Assembly: GCF_033807715.1 (NCBI RefSeq)
Contig: NC_084601.1
Span: 17,662,690-17,726,689, forward strand
Direction: 5' to 3'
DNA length: 64,000 nt
Origin: Cololabis saira
Taxonomy: Eukaryota; Chordata; Actinopteri; Beloniformes; Belonidae
In this document: piece by piece, positions 14,925 to 29,917 of the stretch
Numbering within the stretch: the stretch's first letter is position 1
Layout: each line of letters starts with the position of its first letter
Position numbers and translations under genes: made by a program
Notes under the pieces: model-generated
Told to the model about the DNA's origin: nothing
Seen by the model: only the letters and a program-made list of their open reading frames with translations
Database searches by the model: none

Positions 14925-15675
14925 TAGGGCTGTTCGATTTTGCCCAAAAATAAAATCTCGATTTTTTTCTCTCAAAATCCGATTTTCGATTACGATTATG
15001 ATTATTTTGTGAATTGACAAAAGGCAAAGAAATGATTTCAAATATGCTGTTTTTTTATTGAACATTTGCCCCATTGGGCTTTAAGTGCAAACTTTGCTCT
15101 TATTAAACCAAAAATGAATGAATAAAGTGCAAAACTCTGTAAAATAAGTTGAAAAAAAGTTTAAAAAAATATAATAAAATATAAAGTTTTATCTCTGGAA
15201 AAAAAAAAATCAGCAAATCAGCACTTGCAAACATACAGTAAGTTATATTTCCAATTAAATAAAACAAGACATTTTCTAATTAAACTAAACTGGGTCTTTG
15301 CATGCTAAATAATAATGCAACCCATGAAGGAGGTAGAGGTGTGTAATGTCAGTCATTACATTTGCTATTCACATTTGCAAGTTTTTTGCAAGGAACACGA
15401 GCCGGTCTACCGCATCTGGCTTGAGGGATGCCCGGTGGCATGTTACAACGCCCCCTCCTACACTAAAGAGCCTCTCCGATGGGGCACTTGTCGCAGGTAT
15501 TGAGAGGTATTTCCATCAATCATTAATATGGTATCAATCATTAATATGTGTGCAGACAAGGTAAAAAAAAAAAAAAAAAAAAGTGAAAAATCGATTTTAC
15601 GATTTTCACGTTTTAACATCGTTCTAATTACATAATCGCGATTACGATTTAAAATCGATTAATCGAACAGCCCTA
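14925..15675 (-). mobile_element. Deleted hAT (Ac-like) element with perfect TSD
   Basis: 751-bp element. The termini are perfect inverted repeats over about 15 bp (TAGGGCTGTTCGATT / AATCGAACAGCCCTA), flanked by identical 8-bp duplications ggctatat at 14917-14924 and 15676-15683. The exact duplication suggests a fairly young insertion. The subterminal parts are rich in ATCG words. The interior keeps the last part of a transposase on the minus strand (separate entry); the rest of the coding region is gone. An A-tract lies at 15562-15581. Confidence 0.93.
15369..15512 (-). pseudogene. hAT transposase C-terminal remnant (hATC region)
   Basis: Minus-strand frame reading [20 protein letters not shown], then [20 protein letters not shown] and FLAKNLQM before a TGA at 15371-15369. 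The core [13 protein letters not shown] matches the conserved hAT family C-terminal dimerisation region of Ac/ZBED-type transposases, where [16 protein letters not shown] is the usual end. It is open for about 48 codons with no frameshift. The N-terminal zinc finger and the catalytic domain are missing, so this element cannot move by itself. Confidence 0.85.
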
Positions 15676-15683
15676 GGCTATAT

Positions 15684-18600
15684 ACATACTAAAGTACACG
15701 AATTTGGAAATAAATCATTGAAGGTACATTAACTTACTGTAATTTGTGGTGCAGTGAACTTAAAATTAAATCTCATGAGTACTAACGGAGAAACTTTGAT
15801 AGGAGCAACAACAAAGTTATGTTCTTGCTGCAACTCTTGACGGAAACTAAGGAAAACAGCACCTGGTCTTAAGAAAAAGTAATTCCACAGACCATTCACC
15901 CTCTCTGGTGAGGCAACTTAACAACCAGTCTATATGTATAGTGTTCAGTGCTTCTGTACTCTCCAACAAGCATTTGTCTCTCAGTGCATCTCTCATATGC
16001 ACACAGACATGCTGCTTCCCCATGTCAACACAAGCTGACGAGTATCAGCGCTTTGGGGATAATCCATATGCTCTCTAAATATCAATGTCTTAAGTCCATA
16101 GAGCATAATGTTAAAAGGCAAAGGAGAGGGGATAGGAGGCTACCGAGAGGAATCAAAACTCATTGGACTCTCAGATCTCCAAGCAAAAAGAAATAAGTTG
16201 CATTTACCAAGGGAGCTTTGAGTTGTCAGAGAAAGAAGGATCAAAGGGGAAAAAAAAGGAGTTTGCCAAACTTTCAAGATAGAAACATGTAAGTTTTGTT
16301 TGGGAGGACTGCAAAATGGTGCAATCACACATTCCTGTTTTCTTTTTTTTTTTTTTTTAAACAAAATGCCTTTAAGAAAAGTTAAGAATGACAAACATTT
16401 CCATTGGCAAAATCAGGTAGTTCCTACTTTGCTGTAACAACTGCTGCTGGGGATGCTTTTAACACCTCAAGGGAACATTGCCTGTGGATGAAAATGGAGA
16501 ATAGTGCTTTGGAAAACAATTGAGCATCCAAGAAAATTACAAGTTAGACAGCTGTGAATTCAACGCAATAGCAAGTGGGTGGTGGTGGATTTGGCAGCTG
16601 GTGAGTGTCAGGTATTATTTACATTGCCTCAAAGTGGATAGTGATGAGGAAGAAAATCAATGTGGATGCAAACAGAGTAATGGCAGAGTAATATGTTCCC
16701 CTGGGTGAGCAACACCAAAGACGTCCTGTCAGGTGACTGCACAGCTGAAGCAGATATATATTGTCAATGCACTTCTTAGTTCTCGAAGTAAGTGTAAAGG
16801 GCTGTCTTTTTCTGCCATCTTTCTAGAATGCCAATTCTACACGGATGCCAATCAGAGCATGGGACGGTGTGGTGAACACGATTACTAGAGAAAGAGATCA
16901 GATTATCGCTAATTGTCTTTTTCTCAAAGCAGCTATAGACAAATGTATACACAGAACAGAGGGTGCAGAATAATCAATAAGAGAAGCATGGTTGTAACCC
17001 AGATCCTGGGGCTCTCTTCTTTAACTGGATCAATCAACCTATCTGTCAGGTATCAGTCAATAAAGTCTGAGTTTCCCCACACATTGAATGCCAAAAGGAG
17101 CGTCCCGCCTTTCCACTGGTGAGATGCCACTTAGAGCTGGCTGTCACCACTCTGCTTGGTGTTTGGAAACTCCCACTCTTGTTATATCTAACAACAAAGA
17201 CCTATTTCAGGAATGTTAATTATTGTGACACTGGTTTTGATTGTCTGCATGTGTAAAGCGTAGCACAGTTTTTCAATCTTTGTCAATACAATGAGAAGTA
17301 ATTATGGTGTCTAAATTGTTTGCTCTTGATATCTGAATGTGGCAAACGAGGGTAAGTGTTGCAGTGAGGGAAAGGAGTATAACAACATAAAATATGCAAA
17401 TGCAATCCACACTGGGACTTGTTTGGTATTGGTGAAGGGTAATTGTTTGACATCCATATTGCATGACTTACAAAAGGTCTGCTTTTGTCCAACTGTTCAA
17501 TATTGGCCAGGACTTTATCACAAATGTTAATATTTAAACATTTATCTCTAAATATGGCTTTAAACGTCAGTGCCCTCAGATTTGAAGCTCCAACTGTGTT
17601 GATTAAGATTACATCTGATATGACTGCATCTTCCCATCAGACATGCATCATCTTCCAAGATGTACAGGCTAAAGGCTTCAAATACAGGAAAAGTCAAAGG
17701 GTGATGTGAAAGATAAGGTACAGCCGCTTCCAGTTTTAACAGCTTGGACGAATACGAAGCAAATGTTCATCTAGGGTCACCTGAACAATTGTGACCACCA
17801 GAACAGGTAGGATTCTTTTTTTTTTGTACTACATAAGGTGAATTTATATAAAGCAATAATTGTATTTAATGGGTCTTACATTTTTTGATTGGCAGTTGGC
17901 TCGGCCAAATTCTTGTCATTCTCATGCTGCAAAGCAATTGTCAGTTCGTACTAACCCATCGTCAGTGAAACGCAGTGACAGTCAGAACAAACAGGTGATT
18001 CCAGCAGCTCCACAGCTCCTCCTGCATGAATCGACGGTAAGACCTGGTAGCCAATGCTAACTGTGATTGATACAAGGTGGGCATGTTCCAGTCGACTACC
18101 CTGGTCTGCTGGTTCCACCCATTCAAAAAAATGGCGCCCCACAGTATGAAAATGAGATGCTTCTTTAGAAAACCTTTGTGTGACCTCACAGATAGTCTGT
18201 CAAGCATATATGGTCAGACTTTGTAGACCTTGACTTTGAGACATTTTAAAAAGCAGATAACATGGTATGGAATATGGTTTACAAATACACACACACTTTG
18301 TCGATATCCCATTATGTTATTTTTATAGACATGTCTAAAATTATAGAATGTTTTGCAAAGCAAGTTTGCGAGGAGAAGAACTGCAACAGCTAGTGCAGAG
18401 AACATATATAAATAATCAAATGTTATGGATGGGAGGATGTTAAATCATATTACTTGGAAAAAAATATCAGTGCATTAAGCTGAAGTTTAAGCTATATCAT
18501 TTTGAAATTGTATCTGTATCTGTATTTTAGATGTTACAAAAAGCACAAACCATGTGGCTTTAAATCTTAGCGTTTGAAGACATTTAGCTGACTCATACAC

Positions 18601-19729
18601 AATGAGAAGGGCATGATTTGTAGCAAATACCAGAAGTATTGCCCCCACCCCCCTGAGATGAGAAGAATGTGGATGTGAGCTTTGTTAGTGAGCATGATAA
18701 ATCTGTATATTTTGATAAATAAAACATTTGGACAGCAACTTGCTGTATTGTATATCTTAAGACATGTTAAGATGAATTAACAATGACTTGCATTACTTCC
18801 CATTGGTTCTTCTTCCATCTATCCAGAAACTCAACATTTTTTCCTTTCTCTCAGACAGAACAAGTATGGTGTAAGGAGCACTGCAGGCAACTTGGGCACA
18901 CAAAAGTAGGGATATGGGCATCTGACTTGACGGCAGAGGGCAAAGCAAAGTTTGGGACAAGATATGTCAGCCCAGAATCTAAGAGAGTCTAGAAATATAC
19001 CCAATCTCCACTGTTCAAACATAGACACAAAGAGATTAAAATATCAAGCTATAAATGCGCACTTCTGTTTTAAGATCCCACCAAACAAAAAAGAAAAAAA
19101 GGAAAGAAACAGCGTGCCTCATGCCTTTTGAGTAACTGATGACCTTTACTGATAATGCTGAAAAGAAAGCATGCCCAATTAGGTCAACCTTACCAGGTCA
19201 CTGGTGCTTCCCCTGTCTTGAGGACAATGCTGGCTCTGACACCCTTGGCTGATCTGGCTGGTTTGTTTTACGAGGGCTGCCTTCATCTCGACTGACGAAA
19301 AAAAGGCTTTAAAATCGCCTCTCGGCCCCCGCTAACAGAGCACTGGCCTGTTGCCACATTTGTGTTGAATCCTGCTAGTTTAGTGAGGAGTACGTTTTTT
19401 TTCCCCTCTTTGCCTATATTGATACTATATATTGTATGGGCCTAATTGTCGAGCAGCTCACTGGAAACACTCCCAGTGTTCCCCATGGCCGGTTTGCTCT
19501 TGCTACCAATTGCCTTTGGCTGCAACTTGAGCAACTTCTACCCTGCAGTCTCGTCTCATTTAATCCTGAAATTGAAAACCGTATTTTCAAATCTTACCAA
19601 AGATAAAGACAGTACCGCAGAAGAATACACTAATACTCAATCACATTTTACATTTTTTACCTTTTTTTAAACAGAAAATCACCAAAGACATCTGTCTGCA
19701 CAAATTCTTAAAACACCAGCATAATGTCA

Positions 19730-19731
<2 letters not shown>
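15684..19731. other. Intronic sequence, nothing recognised
   Basis: AT-rich with scattered homopolymers (T-run at 16346-16360). Short open frames on both strands have no motif. Bases 17900-18150 are slightly GC-richer but unassigned. Confidence 0.45.

Positions 19732-19825
<94 letters not shown>
19732..19825. repeat. Pure (GT)n microsatellite, about 47 units
   Basis: Uninterrupted GT dinucleotides for 94 bp, downstream of the CUB exon in the transcribed direction. Likely length-polymorphic. Confidence 0.98.
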
Positions 19826-19827
<2 letters not shown>

Positions 19828-20359
19828 CAGCAATATAAGGCTGCTGGTGGAAATCTAGCTCACTAATTACTTCCTGAGCTGAGAGAGTTGTCAGAGAGAG
19901 GAGGAGCTGCCACAGATGGTGAGAGACCCACATTGATGCCAGCATATCCTGCCTCTTCATCATTAGACGTGAGCATGTGTGTTTGTGCGAGACTGAGTAA
20001 CAGAGATTATGGCAAAGTGTCTGACAAAGATTGAGTGTTCAAATTACAACTTGGAGCCAGAAAACACATGACATGATCAAGAAGATTTTGTAATATGAAA
20101 GCGAGAAGTGCCTATTAAGTAAATTACTGTTATCCATCGATTACATTTTAAGGACAATTTTAGCAACACTTCGGATAAAGCCATGCTCACGCTCCTCAGA
20201 ACCTTACACTCCCCCACTTCCAATCATACTCCACCCATCCCATTCCCACTTCATGCAGTCTGCCTATGTGCAAGCAATGCAGTGCCCCGACTTCACCTCC
20301 TTTCAGACCATTGCTCAGTTCTCCCTGTCCAGAGAAAAGTGCTGTCGGCTCACTACTCA

Positions 20360-20605
<246 letters not shown>

Positions 20606-21384
20606 TTAATTCAATGGAAATGTTATCAAAACAAACATGAACGGCAACAACAAACAAGAAAGTAAATGCCACTTACAAACGAATGCAATCAAAAGGAGAA
20701 CAAGGCCTATTAATATAAGCTGCAGCTTACGTATTTTCACTTTTTTTTTTATTTACTTCTGACACTGAAGCAAATTGAGAAACAGTTTTCTGGGAAAAAA
20801 ATCTGAAAAAGAAAGAGACACAACCTAAGTATAAATACTCTTTCCCGTCAAACTAAAATGTCTTGGAAATCAACACTTTCAACAATCAATAAAGTTTCTT
20901 GCAACATTTTTAAGCTTTTTTTTTGTTTTTGTATTTGCCATCCTCTCTAGTATACAGCTGTATTTTTGTGAAAATGATATTACAATGTGCCCTAATATAT
21001 AAGTATGATCATGCATAAAGAATGCCCAGATAGCTCATTTCCATCTGAAGGGAAAGAAAGAAGAGCTTGAAAGGCAACAACAAGAGCAAATTTCATATTT
21101 GTGGGACTGTACTGAAGCGGGAGAGTTGATCGAAGAGGAATACCAACGGCTCATAAAAGTAAGTGATCACAGCTGTTACTGGTAACTTTTAGCTCTTGTG
21201 GAGGGCAAAGACTTGCCCAGATATATATGAAAAGATCAAGCAGGAGAATATTGACTTCTGCCTGCCGAGTGGTGCATGCCTGCCAGAAAGTCGATGTTGC
21301 CCAACAGAGTGCGAGGCTTTTATTTCAGGCCGCTGCACTGACACCGCTGTCCATTACATGCACTAACCAGTCTCCTGCCCACCT

Positions 21385-21960
21385 CTAACTTGTGCCAGGG
21401 TCCGCCTCCATCTCATTCTCATGCCGTCATCTGGAGTATCTGCAGTATGGTCAGTGGAAGCCATCTAATGGCTCTCCCATTCCTCTCACTGCTGGTGTGG
21501 GCAGCTACCAGCATTGATGGTATCAGGACCCCTTTTTCTTCTGCCGGTGGCATTAGCAGTTTTTCTGAACAGCACAAGGGTGCCATGAGAGTGTTTCAGC
21601 CTTGCTATGGTGCCGCCCCTCTCAACACCCCGGTGTTGAATGTCCAAGTGATACCTCTGAAAAGTCATAGAGCCACCTGCCCCTGTCACAGCACTGCCAC
21701 AGTCTTGCCTTACCAATGTTTAGCTCCATCTTCAGTGCTGCCTTCAGGCCCCAGCAGGAGTCTTTCAGAACCAGGGTGCTTCTGAGCACTACCTGTTTGG
21801 CTGGATTTGTGACACTACATTTGTTTGACGATGTTTAAAGATTGCCAGGTCTAAACTTTAAACTAGATTTAAATAGAATGTACTGATTTCTAAAATGGAC
21901 CTCTGCAAATAAGTTGCTCGAATCTCTTCTAAAACCATCTGAATTGTTTACTCACACCCA
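21385..21960. other. GC-richer unassigned stretch beside the gypsy relic
   Basis: Bases 21390-21785 are open in one + frame (131 codons) and in part on the minus strand, but neither reading matches a family I know. By position it could be a decayed downstream part of the gypsy element at 21968-22450. I could not recognise RNase H or integrase motifs in it. Confidence 0.3.
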
Positions 21961-21967
21961 CCACAGG

Positions 21968-22450
21968 TTAAAATAATGTCAATATACAAGTCTGAGCAAG
22001 CCATGTGTCTGACTTCCTGCTACCTCTATGTGCTTTGAGTACAGAACTGATGTGTGAATTGAAGTGGCCACCATAAAGTCTCAAAACACTTAACGCTTGT
22101 GTCATGAAGCTACAGATCGTTGCGGTACACAGCACAATAATGCAGACTAGCACTTTCTCTAACAGCAGCTCAAATATAGCAGGGGCATTGCATTGCCCAA
22201 ATGACAACACGGAACTGCCACAGCCCCGCCTGATGGTGAAGGCCGTCTTCAATCTTGCCTCCGAAGCCAGTGCAATGTGTGCAGAGGTGAGGATGAGCCC
22301 TTTTTGGTGACAGCATTCAGGTTTCTGCTTTTTCGCATAGAAGCGCCAATGGCTGTTCTATTTCTTGACCACAACGACTGGGGCTGGCCATGTATTGTTG
22401 AAGAGCTCAAATAACACAGTGCCAGCCATAGCCCACATCATGTCCCTGTC
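21968..22450 (-). pseudogene. Decayed Ty3/gypsy reverse transcriptase fragment
   Basis: On the minus strand, PWPAPVVVVKK followed by a stop and SHWRF is the fragment around the RT motif PWaSPVVLVKKKDGSWRF. After about 110 bp comes KTAFTIRRG...VLSFGQCNAP followed by IFELLLEKVL, the gypsy block KTAFxTxxGLWxFxVMPFGLCNAPATFERLMExVL. The YLDD catalytic box that should follow is no longer readable. Stops and frame changes show an old dead copy. No LTRs were found. Confidence 0.8.
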
Positions 22451-22473
22451 ATGTTAGGCAAGGTTGCTGGTTA

Positions 22474-22952
22474 AGGCTGAATTATGCTTCTGCGTCAAAA
22501 TGGCGCCGTGCCTACGGCGTGTGGTTTAGATTGACGCAGAGGACACGCCGTCACCTGCGCCGTCTCTGACGGGCACCTCCTGAAAATTGTAACTACGCGT
22601 CGAGGAGACGCAGACCACACGCAGACCGAGAGCGCTGTGATTGGTTCGTTTGAAAGCGAAGCATTTCCGGTTTCCGGTTTGAAGCAGTAGTGAACTTCCA
22701 GGGCTCTTTTCTTCGTTTATATGTGATTTTTTTTGTTTTGTTTTTTTGCACAATAGTTGTCCTTATTTCTTTGATTTACTGTGACCGGAAAAAGTCGGAT
22801 AAAACATTCAGAAAAAGATCGCTAACTAGCGGTCGCGGGGGGTACTGCACCGCGGCGAAATGAAGAGACGGAGAAGTCCGAAGGGTTCAGCACGGCGTCA
22901 CGGCTGCGGCGTGTGCTCTGCGTTGGTGTGACGCAGAAGCATATTTCAGCCT
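22474..22952. mobile_element. PIF/Harbinger-type MITE
   Basis: 479-bp element with termini AGGCTGAATTATGCTTCTGC and GCAGAAGCATATTTCAGCCT (inverted, one internal mismatch plus length variation). It is flanked by the trinucleotide TTA at 22471-22473 and 22953-22955. A 3-bp TTA/TAA-type duplication is the hallmark of PIF/Harbinger transposition. The interior is strikingly GC-rich and CpG-rich for the window and repeats the GACGCAG word. Small frames inside are not credible genes. Confidence 0.8.
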
Positions 22953-22955
22953 TTA

Positions 22956-24359
22956 GAGTCAGTCTCAATGGAATGCTGGACCAGCCAAATCTACCTTCAA
23001 TCAACCAGATGAGGGTTTGTTTTTTTAACCAATCATTTGCACATTGGAGTGCCGTAAATCTTTAAAATAAACAAAGAAGTATTCAGACATGAATCTAAGA
23101 ATTGTGGAAACACTGACAAAATGCCAGACAACAGATCTGTTGATGAGTTGTTTGACTGATGACGGAAAAAAAAGTACAGGAAAAGAAAAAATAAGTTAAA
23201 ACTATGGAACTTAACCTTTAAGGGAAACTGTGTGGATGTTCTGCTTAGATGTCTTTAAATGAGTTTTAAGACGGATTGTAAAAGATTTATAATTTCAGTC
23301 ACATCTTTTTTGGCACAAAGCAAATAGCATATCTTTAAATTCTGAAGCATGAAAATGTGCAATGTGTTACAGCATATTTTTTCTTTGTCTGCAATTTCTG
23401 CCATGGGCCAGTGAGACAGCAATCATAGGATTTCAAAATACCCTACAGTGCTTTTACAGTCAGCAGGATGCAGGGTAGGGGGCATGATGCAAAGTCTTGC
23501 AACGTGGAGAGAAGTGATTAAATTCAGATTAATTCAGATTTGTGTTAATGAAAGCAACTCTTCACGCCTCCAGATAGCTTTAAGGAGACCACTAAATAAT
23601 AAAGCATTCGTTTTATGTGTTGCCAAGAAAATACTCAAAGCCTAGCTTCTAATGTTGTCATAACACCTTTGAAAAATCCAATAGGTGATACATTTCCTGG
23701 CAAAAAAAGTTACCCTCTGGATTTAACTAAGTAAATCTGTAAGTGATTTTTTTTTTTTTTTCACGTTGGGGAAGTATTCAAGTGCTTAGCATGTTTTTCT
23801 GGCAACAAGAAATGTAAGCTGAACTGCTGCAGCAAGTGGACACTTGTAGGAAAACGTTTTCTGTAACCTGTTTTATGACAGGTCCAGTGGTTGAACTAAG
23901 GTAAACTGTTCAGGAGTGATGCCATCAGTGTGAGAAGAGCAGCGGATGTGGTGATGCATCCATCATGCCTAGTTCCTACTGTGCAAAACTGCGGGGGCAG
24001 TATACCCCCGCAGCATCCCCTCATTAAGGCCACTTTGGCTCAGTGACTGATGGGGGAGTCTAAAACTGATCTACCTTGTTCCAAAATTGCTTCAGTTGTT
24101 CTGGCTTTATCAACCATTATGTGTCCAGAAAAATTAAGTCACCTGAATTTAATGTTGGACAAGATTTTTGCATCAATAGACTTTTTTCTTTTTTTTTTTT
24201 CCCTGATGGCACAGGCATATTCCAAGATGACAATTCCAAGATTCACTGGGCTCAAACAGCTTGAGAGGCTCGGGGAGCATGACACCTCATATTCATGAAT
24301 GGATTGGCCGTGATCAGGTCAGGTTATGTCGTGTTCCTTAATTTGTACCACGATGCACT
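22956..24359. other. Intronic sequence, one short GC hairpin
   Basis: No gene. A perfect 9-bp inverted repeat ctgcggggg / cccccgcag at 23989-23997 and 24005-24013 stands out in AT-rich surroundings. A T-run lies at 23748-23761. Confidence 0.45.
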
Positions 24360-24545
24360 GTAACCTTTATTTCTTGCATCTCATTTGTTTTAATCTTTAT
24401 AACTCCGGTCTGTCTGTCTGTCTGTCTGTCTTCAACTATTTATTCTGCTTTTAAACTCTTTCCTTTTTTAAAACATTCTACATTTTTTTTAATTTTTATG
24501 TAAAGCCCTTTGAGTTGTTTACATAAAATGTGCTATACCAATACA
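24360..24545 (+). mobile_element. LINE 3' tail (L2-like), (CTGT)n inside
   Basis: A T-rich stretch with (CTGT)5 near 24409-24431 ends in TAAAGCCCTTTGAGTTG followed by ATGTGCTATACCAATA. This resembles the 3' end of fish L2-like LINEs (TAAAGCACTTTGAGT...GTGCTATATAAATA). There is no coding part. Confidence 0.5.
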
Positions 24546-25598
24546 CTAGCCATATGTTGCCTTGCCATGATCCTGTGGGTAAATGTAAATCAGACCTAAA
24601 TCATATTGGTAATGAGATGTGGTGGCATGTTTCTGATCTCCTGAACAAGTAAAGACTTTACACAGTTATCAGATTCTTCCATCATCAAGATCTTGGAGAA
24701 GCATTTATACACTACTAAATAGTGGACAATAGTGTGACTTTTTTTTTTGGTTGTTTTTGTTTTGTTTGTGTGGGTATCATTGATCATAGTGACCAGCCAG
24801 ATGGTGGTATGCTATGTTTTAAGGTAGGGAAAGGACCTCAGAAACATTAAGCCCTGCCTATCATCAGTCCTGGCTGTCACCACGGCAAATGCACAGAAGA
24901 AGGGTAGGAGAGTGTGTGGACGAGAGGAAACCTGTGAGGTGTGAATTTCAGGTGGAGGGAAACCACGACAGAAGAGCAAGAAAAAGGGCAGGAGAAAGAT
25001 GACAGGTGACATGCGGGGATGGGTAAGAAAAAGGTGTGGAAGTAAAGTGGACAATGAAGAAAGAAAAACATAAAATGAGGGATGACAGGTGATTTTTGCA
25101 GTGGGAGTGACAGGAAGTAAAATACAGACAGAAAAAAAGGATGAGGATATATATTCATATTCCACACATGACATGTTTTTCCATACTTGAAGACTCTGAA
25201 CTCTAACTCTACCACACCTCAACTTCTCTGCATTTTGTGCATGCAACGGGTCAATACAAGCCCTGTATGAAAGTAATATTAAAAAAATAACTTAATTATA
25301 GATTAAACCAAAAGGGGACAAAAAAAATTATGTGCAAATTGTGAAGATGTTATGGTTTTATTCCAAGTAAAAGCCGTTCTTAGATTTCCGAAATTGCCAT
25401 AGTAACCAAGATTTTCCCAAAAGTGGGCAATAAATGCAGGCTGCTTAACATGAGACATTCATAGCCAGTAAGTCCCTATACTCGCTTCATCGAGTGGTGG
25501 AGAGTTGGAGCCTAGTCGTCTGGGGAGAGATTTAGAATCAACACGACAAGCTCACATTTGCAACAGAGGATGCAACTGACCCGAGGTTGAAAGGTAGA
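24546..25598. other. Purine-rich intronic stretch
   Basis: Bases 24880-25150 are strongly A/G-rich on the + strand, which keeps two long minus-strand frames open (up to 144 codons). Their Ser/Pro/Leu/Phe-rich translation is what a reverse-complemented purine tract gives; I see no domain. Confidence 0.5.
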
Positions 25599-25599
25599 C

Positions 25600-25647
<48 letters not shown>

Positions 25648-25648
25648 T
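25599..25648. repeat. (CA)n microsatellite
   Basis: About 50 bp of CA dinucleotides with one AAA interruption at 25618-25620. Confidence 0.95.
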
Positions 25649-25779
25649 TATTTTAGGCGTGGGTTTGGAAATCCCAAAGTCAAGGTGAGAGATTGAAAAA
25701 CCAAAGATCCTGTGGAATCAGAATTAAAGACAGACAGACAGAAGTTAAGAGGAATAAAACAAATGAGATGGAAGAAATA

Positions 25780-26480
25780 AAGGCTGTAGTACATTATGGT
25801 GAATTACTGAAATGCAGCAGTAAATTAAAAAGGTTTTCAACCTCGACTTAAATCAATTGAGAGTTTCAGAAGCCCTGATGCATTATGGTATTTATTCCAC
25901 AGGTGAGGAGCATAAAAGTTGAACGATGCCTCACTCTGTGTTGTCCTAACTCTGGGTACAGAACGTAAGTGTGACACTGGCGACCTGAGGGTAAACCAGC
26001 AGCAGGATTTTAACATCTATTCTGTGACAGACAGGAAGCTGGTGTAAAGCTCTAGGAAGTGGAGTTATATGGTCCACTCCCTTGGTCTTAGCGAGGACTT
26101 GGGCACCAGCGTTCTGGAATAACTGCAGCTGTTTGATGGATTTTTTTTTAGGGAGACCCGTGAGAACAGCGTTACAGTAGTCCAGTCTACTGAAGATAAA
26201 ATCATGGACAAGCTTCCTAAGTCTTGCTGAGACATCAGTCCTTTAATCCTCGATGTTCTTTTAGGTCATATTATGCTGACTTCACTACTGTCGTAATGTG
26301 CCTGTAAGTATTTTAAAAGTCAGGTCTGAGTCCAAAACCACACCCAGATTTCTGACTTGGCTATTGGTTTTTAGCTTCACTTCTTGAAGTTGAGTGCTGA
26401 CTTTTAATCTTTCTTCCTTGGCTCCAAACACTGGTATTTCTGTTTTATCTTCATTTAACTGAAGAAACTCCTGGCACATC
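25780..26480 (-). pseudogene. L2-like LINE, reverse transcriptase C-terminal part
   Basis: Minus strand, from high to low coordinates: FLQLNEDKTEIPVFGAKEER, a NSQVRNLGVVLDSDLTF block, then after a small deletion HDFIFSRLDYCNAVLTGLP, QNAGAQVLAKTKGVDHITPL and LHQLPVCHRIDVKILLLVY. These are the late RT and post-RT blocks of the fish L2/Maui-like LINE group. Frameshifts, and a deletion after LDSDLTF, mark it as dead. A second copy with earlier domains lies at 35540-36475. Confidence 0.85.
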
Positions 26481-26484
26481 CAGA

Positions 26485-26620
26485 GCACTTAGAGCTGTAT
26501 CCTCCAAGCTGGGAGAGCAGCTCCAGCAGATACCTAGGAACAACATCAGACATCTCAGCCCAAGATGGTAGAGAACCCGAGCTTGAAGGAAGGTAACTGC
26601 CCTCAGAAGAATAAGCAAGG
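26485..26620 (+). pseudogene. Scrap of a NeSL/HERO/R2-like LINE protein C-terminus
   Basis: The + strand reads ALRAVSSKLGEQLQQIP, then after a one-base shift GTTSDISAQ. This resembles GALGAVTPKLGEWLQQIP plus GTTSEISVQKSA, a segment I remember from the C-terminus of restriction-like-endonuclease LINEs in fish. It abuts the L2-like fragment on the opposite strand. Short and decayed; family naming is tentative. Confidence 0.45.
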
Positions 26621-29909
<3,289 letters not shown>

Positions 29910-29917
29910 ACTCACAT

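Noticed and set aside
24812..25246. 144-codon minus-strand frame rich in Ser, Pro, Phe and Leu
   Set aside because: It lies on the complement of an A/G-rich tract that happens to lack stops; a second minus frame over the same bases is equally open.
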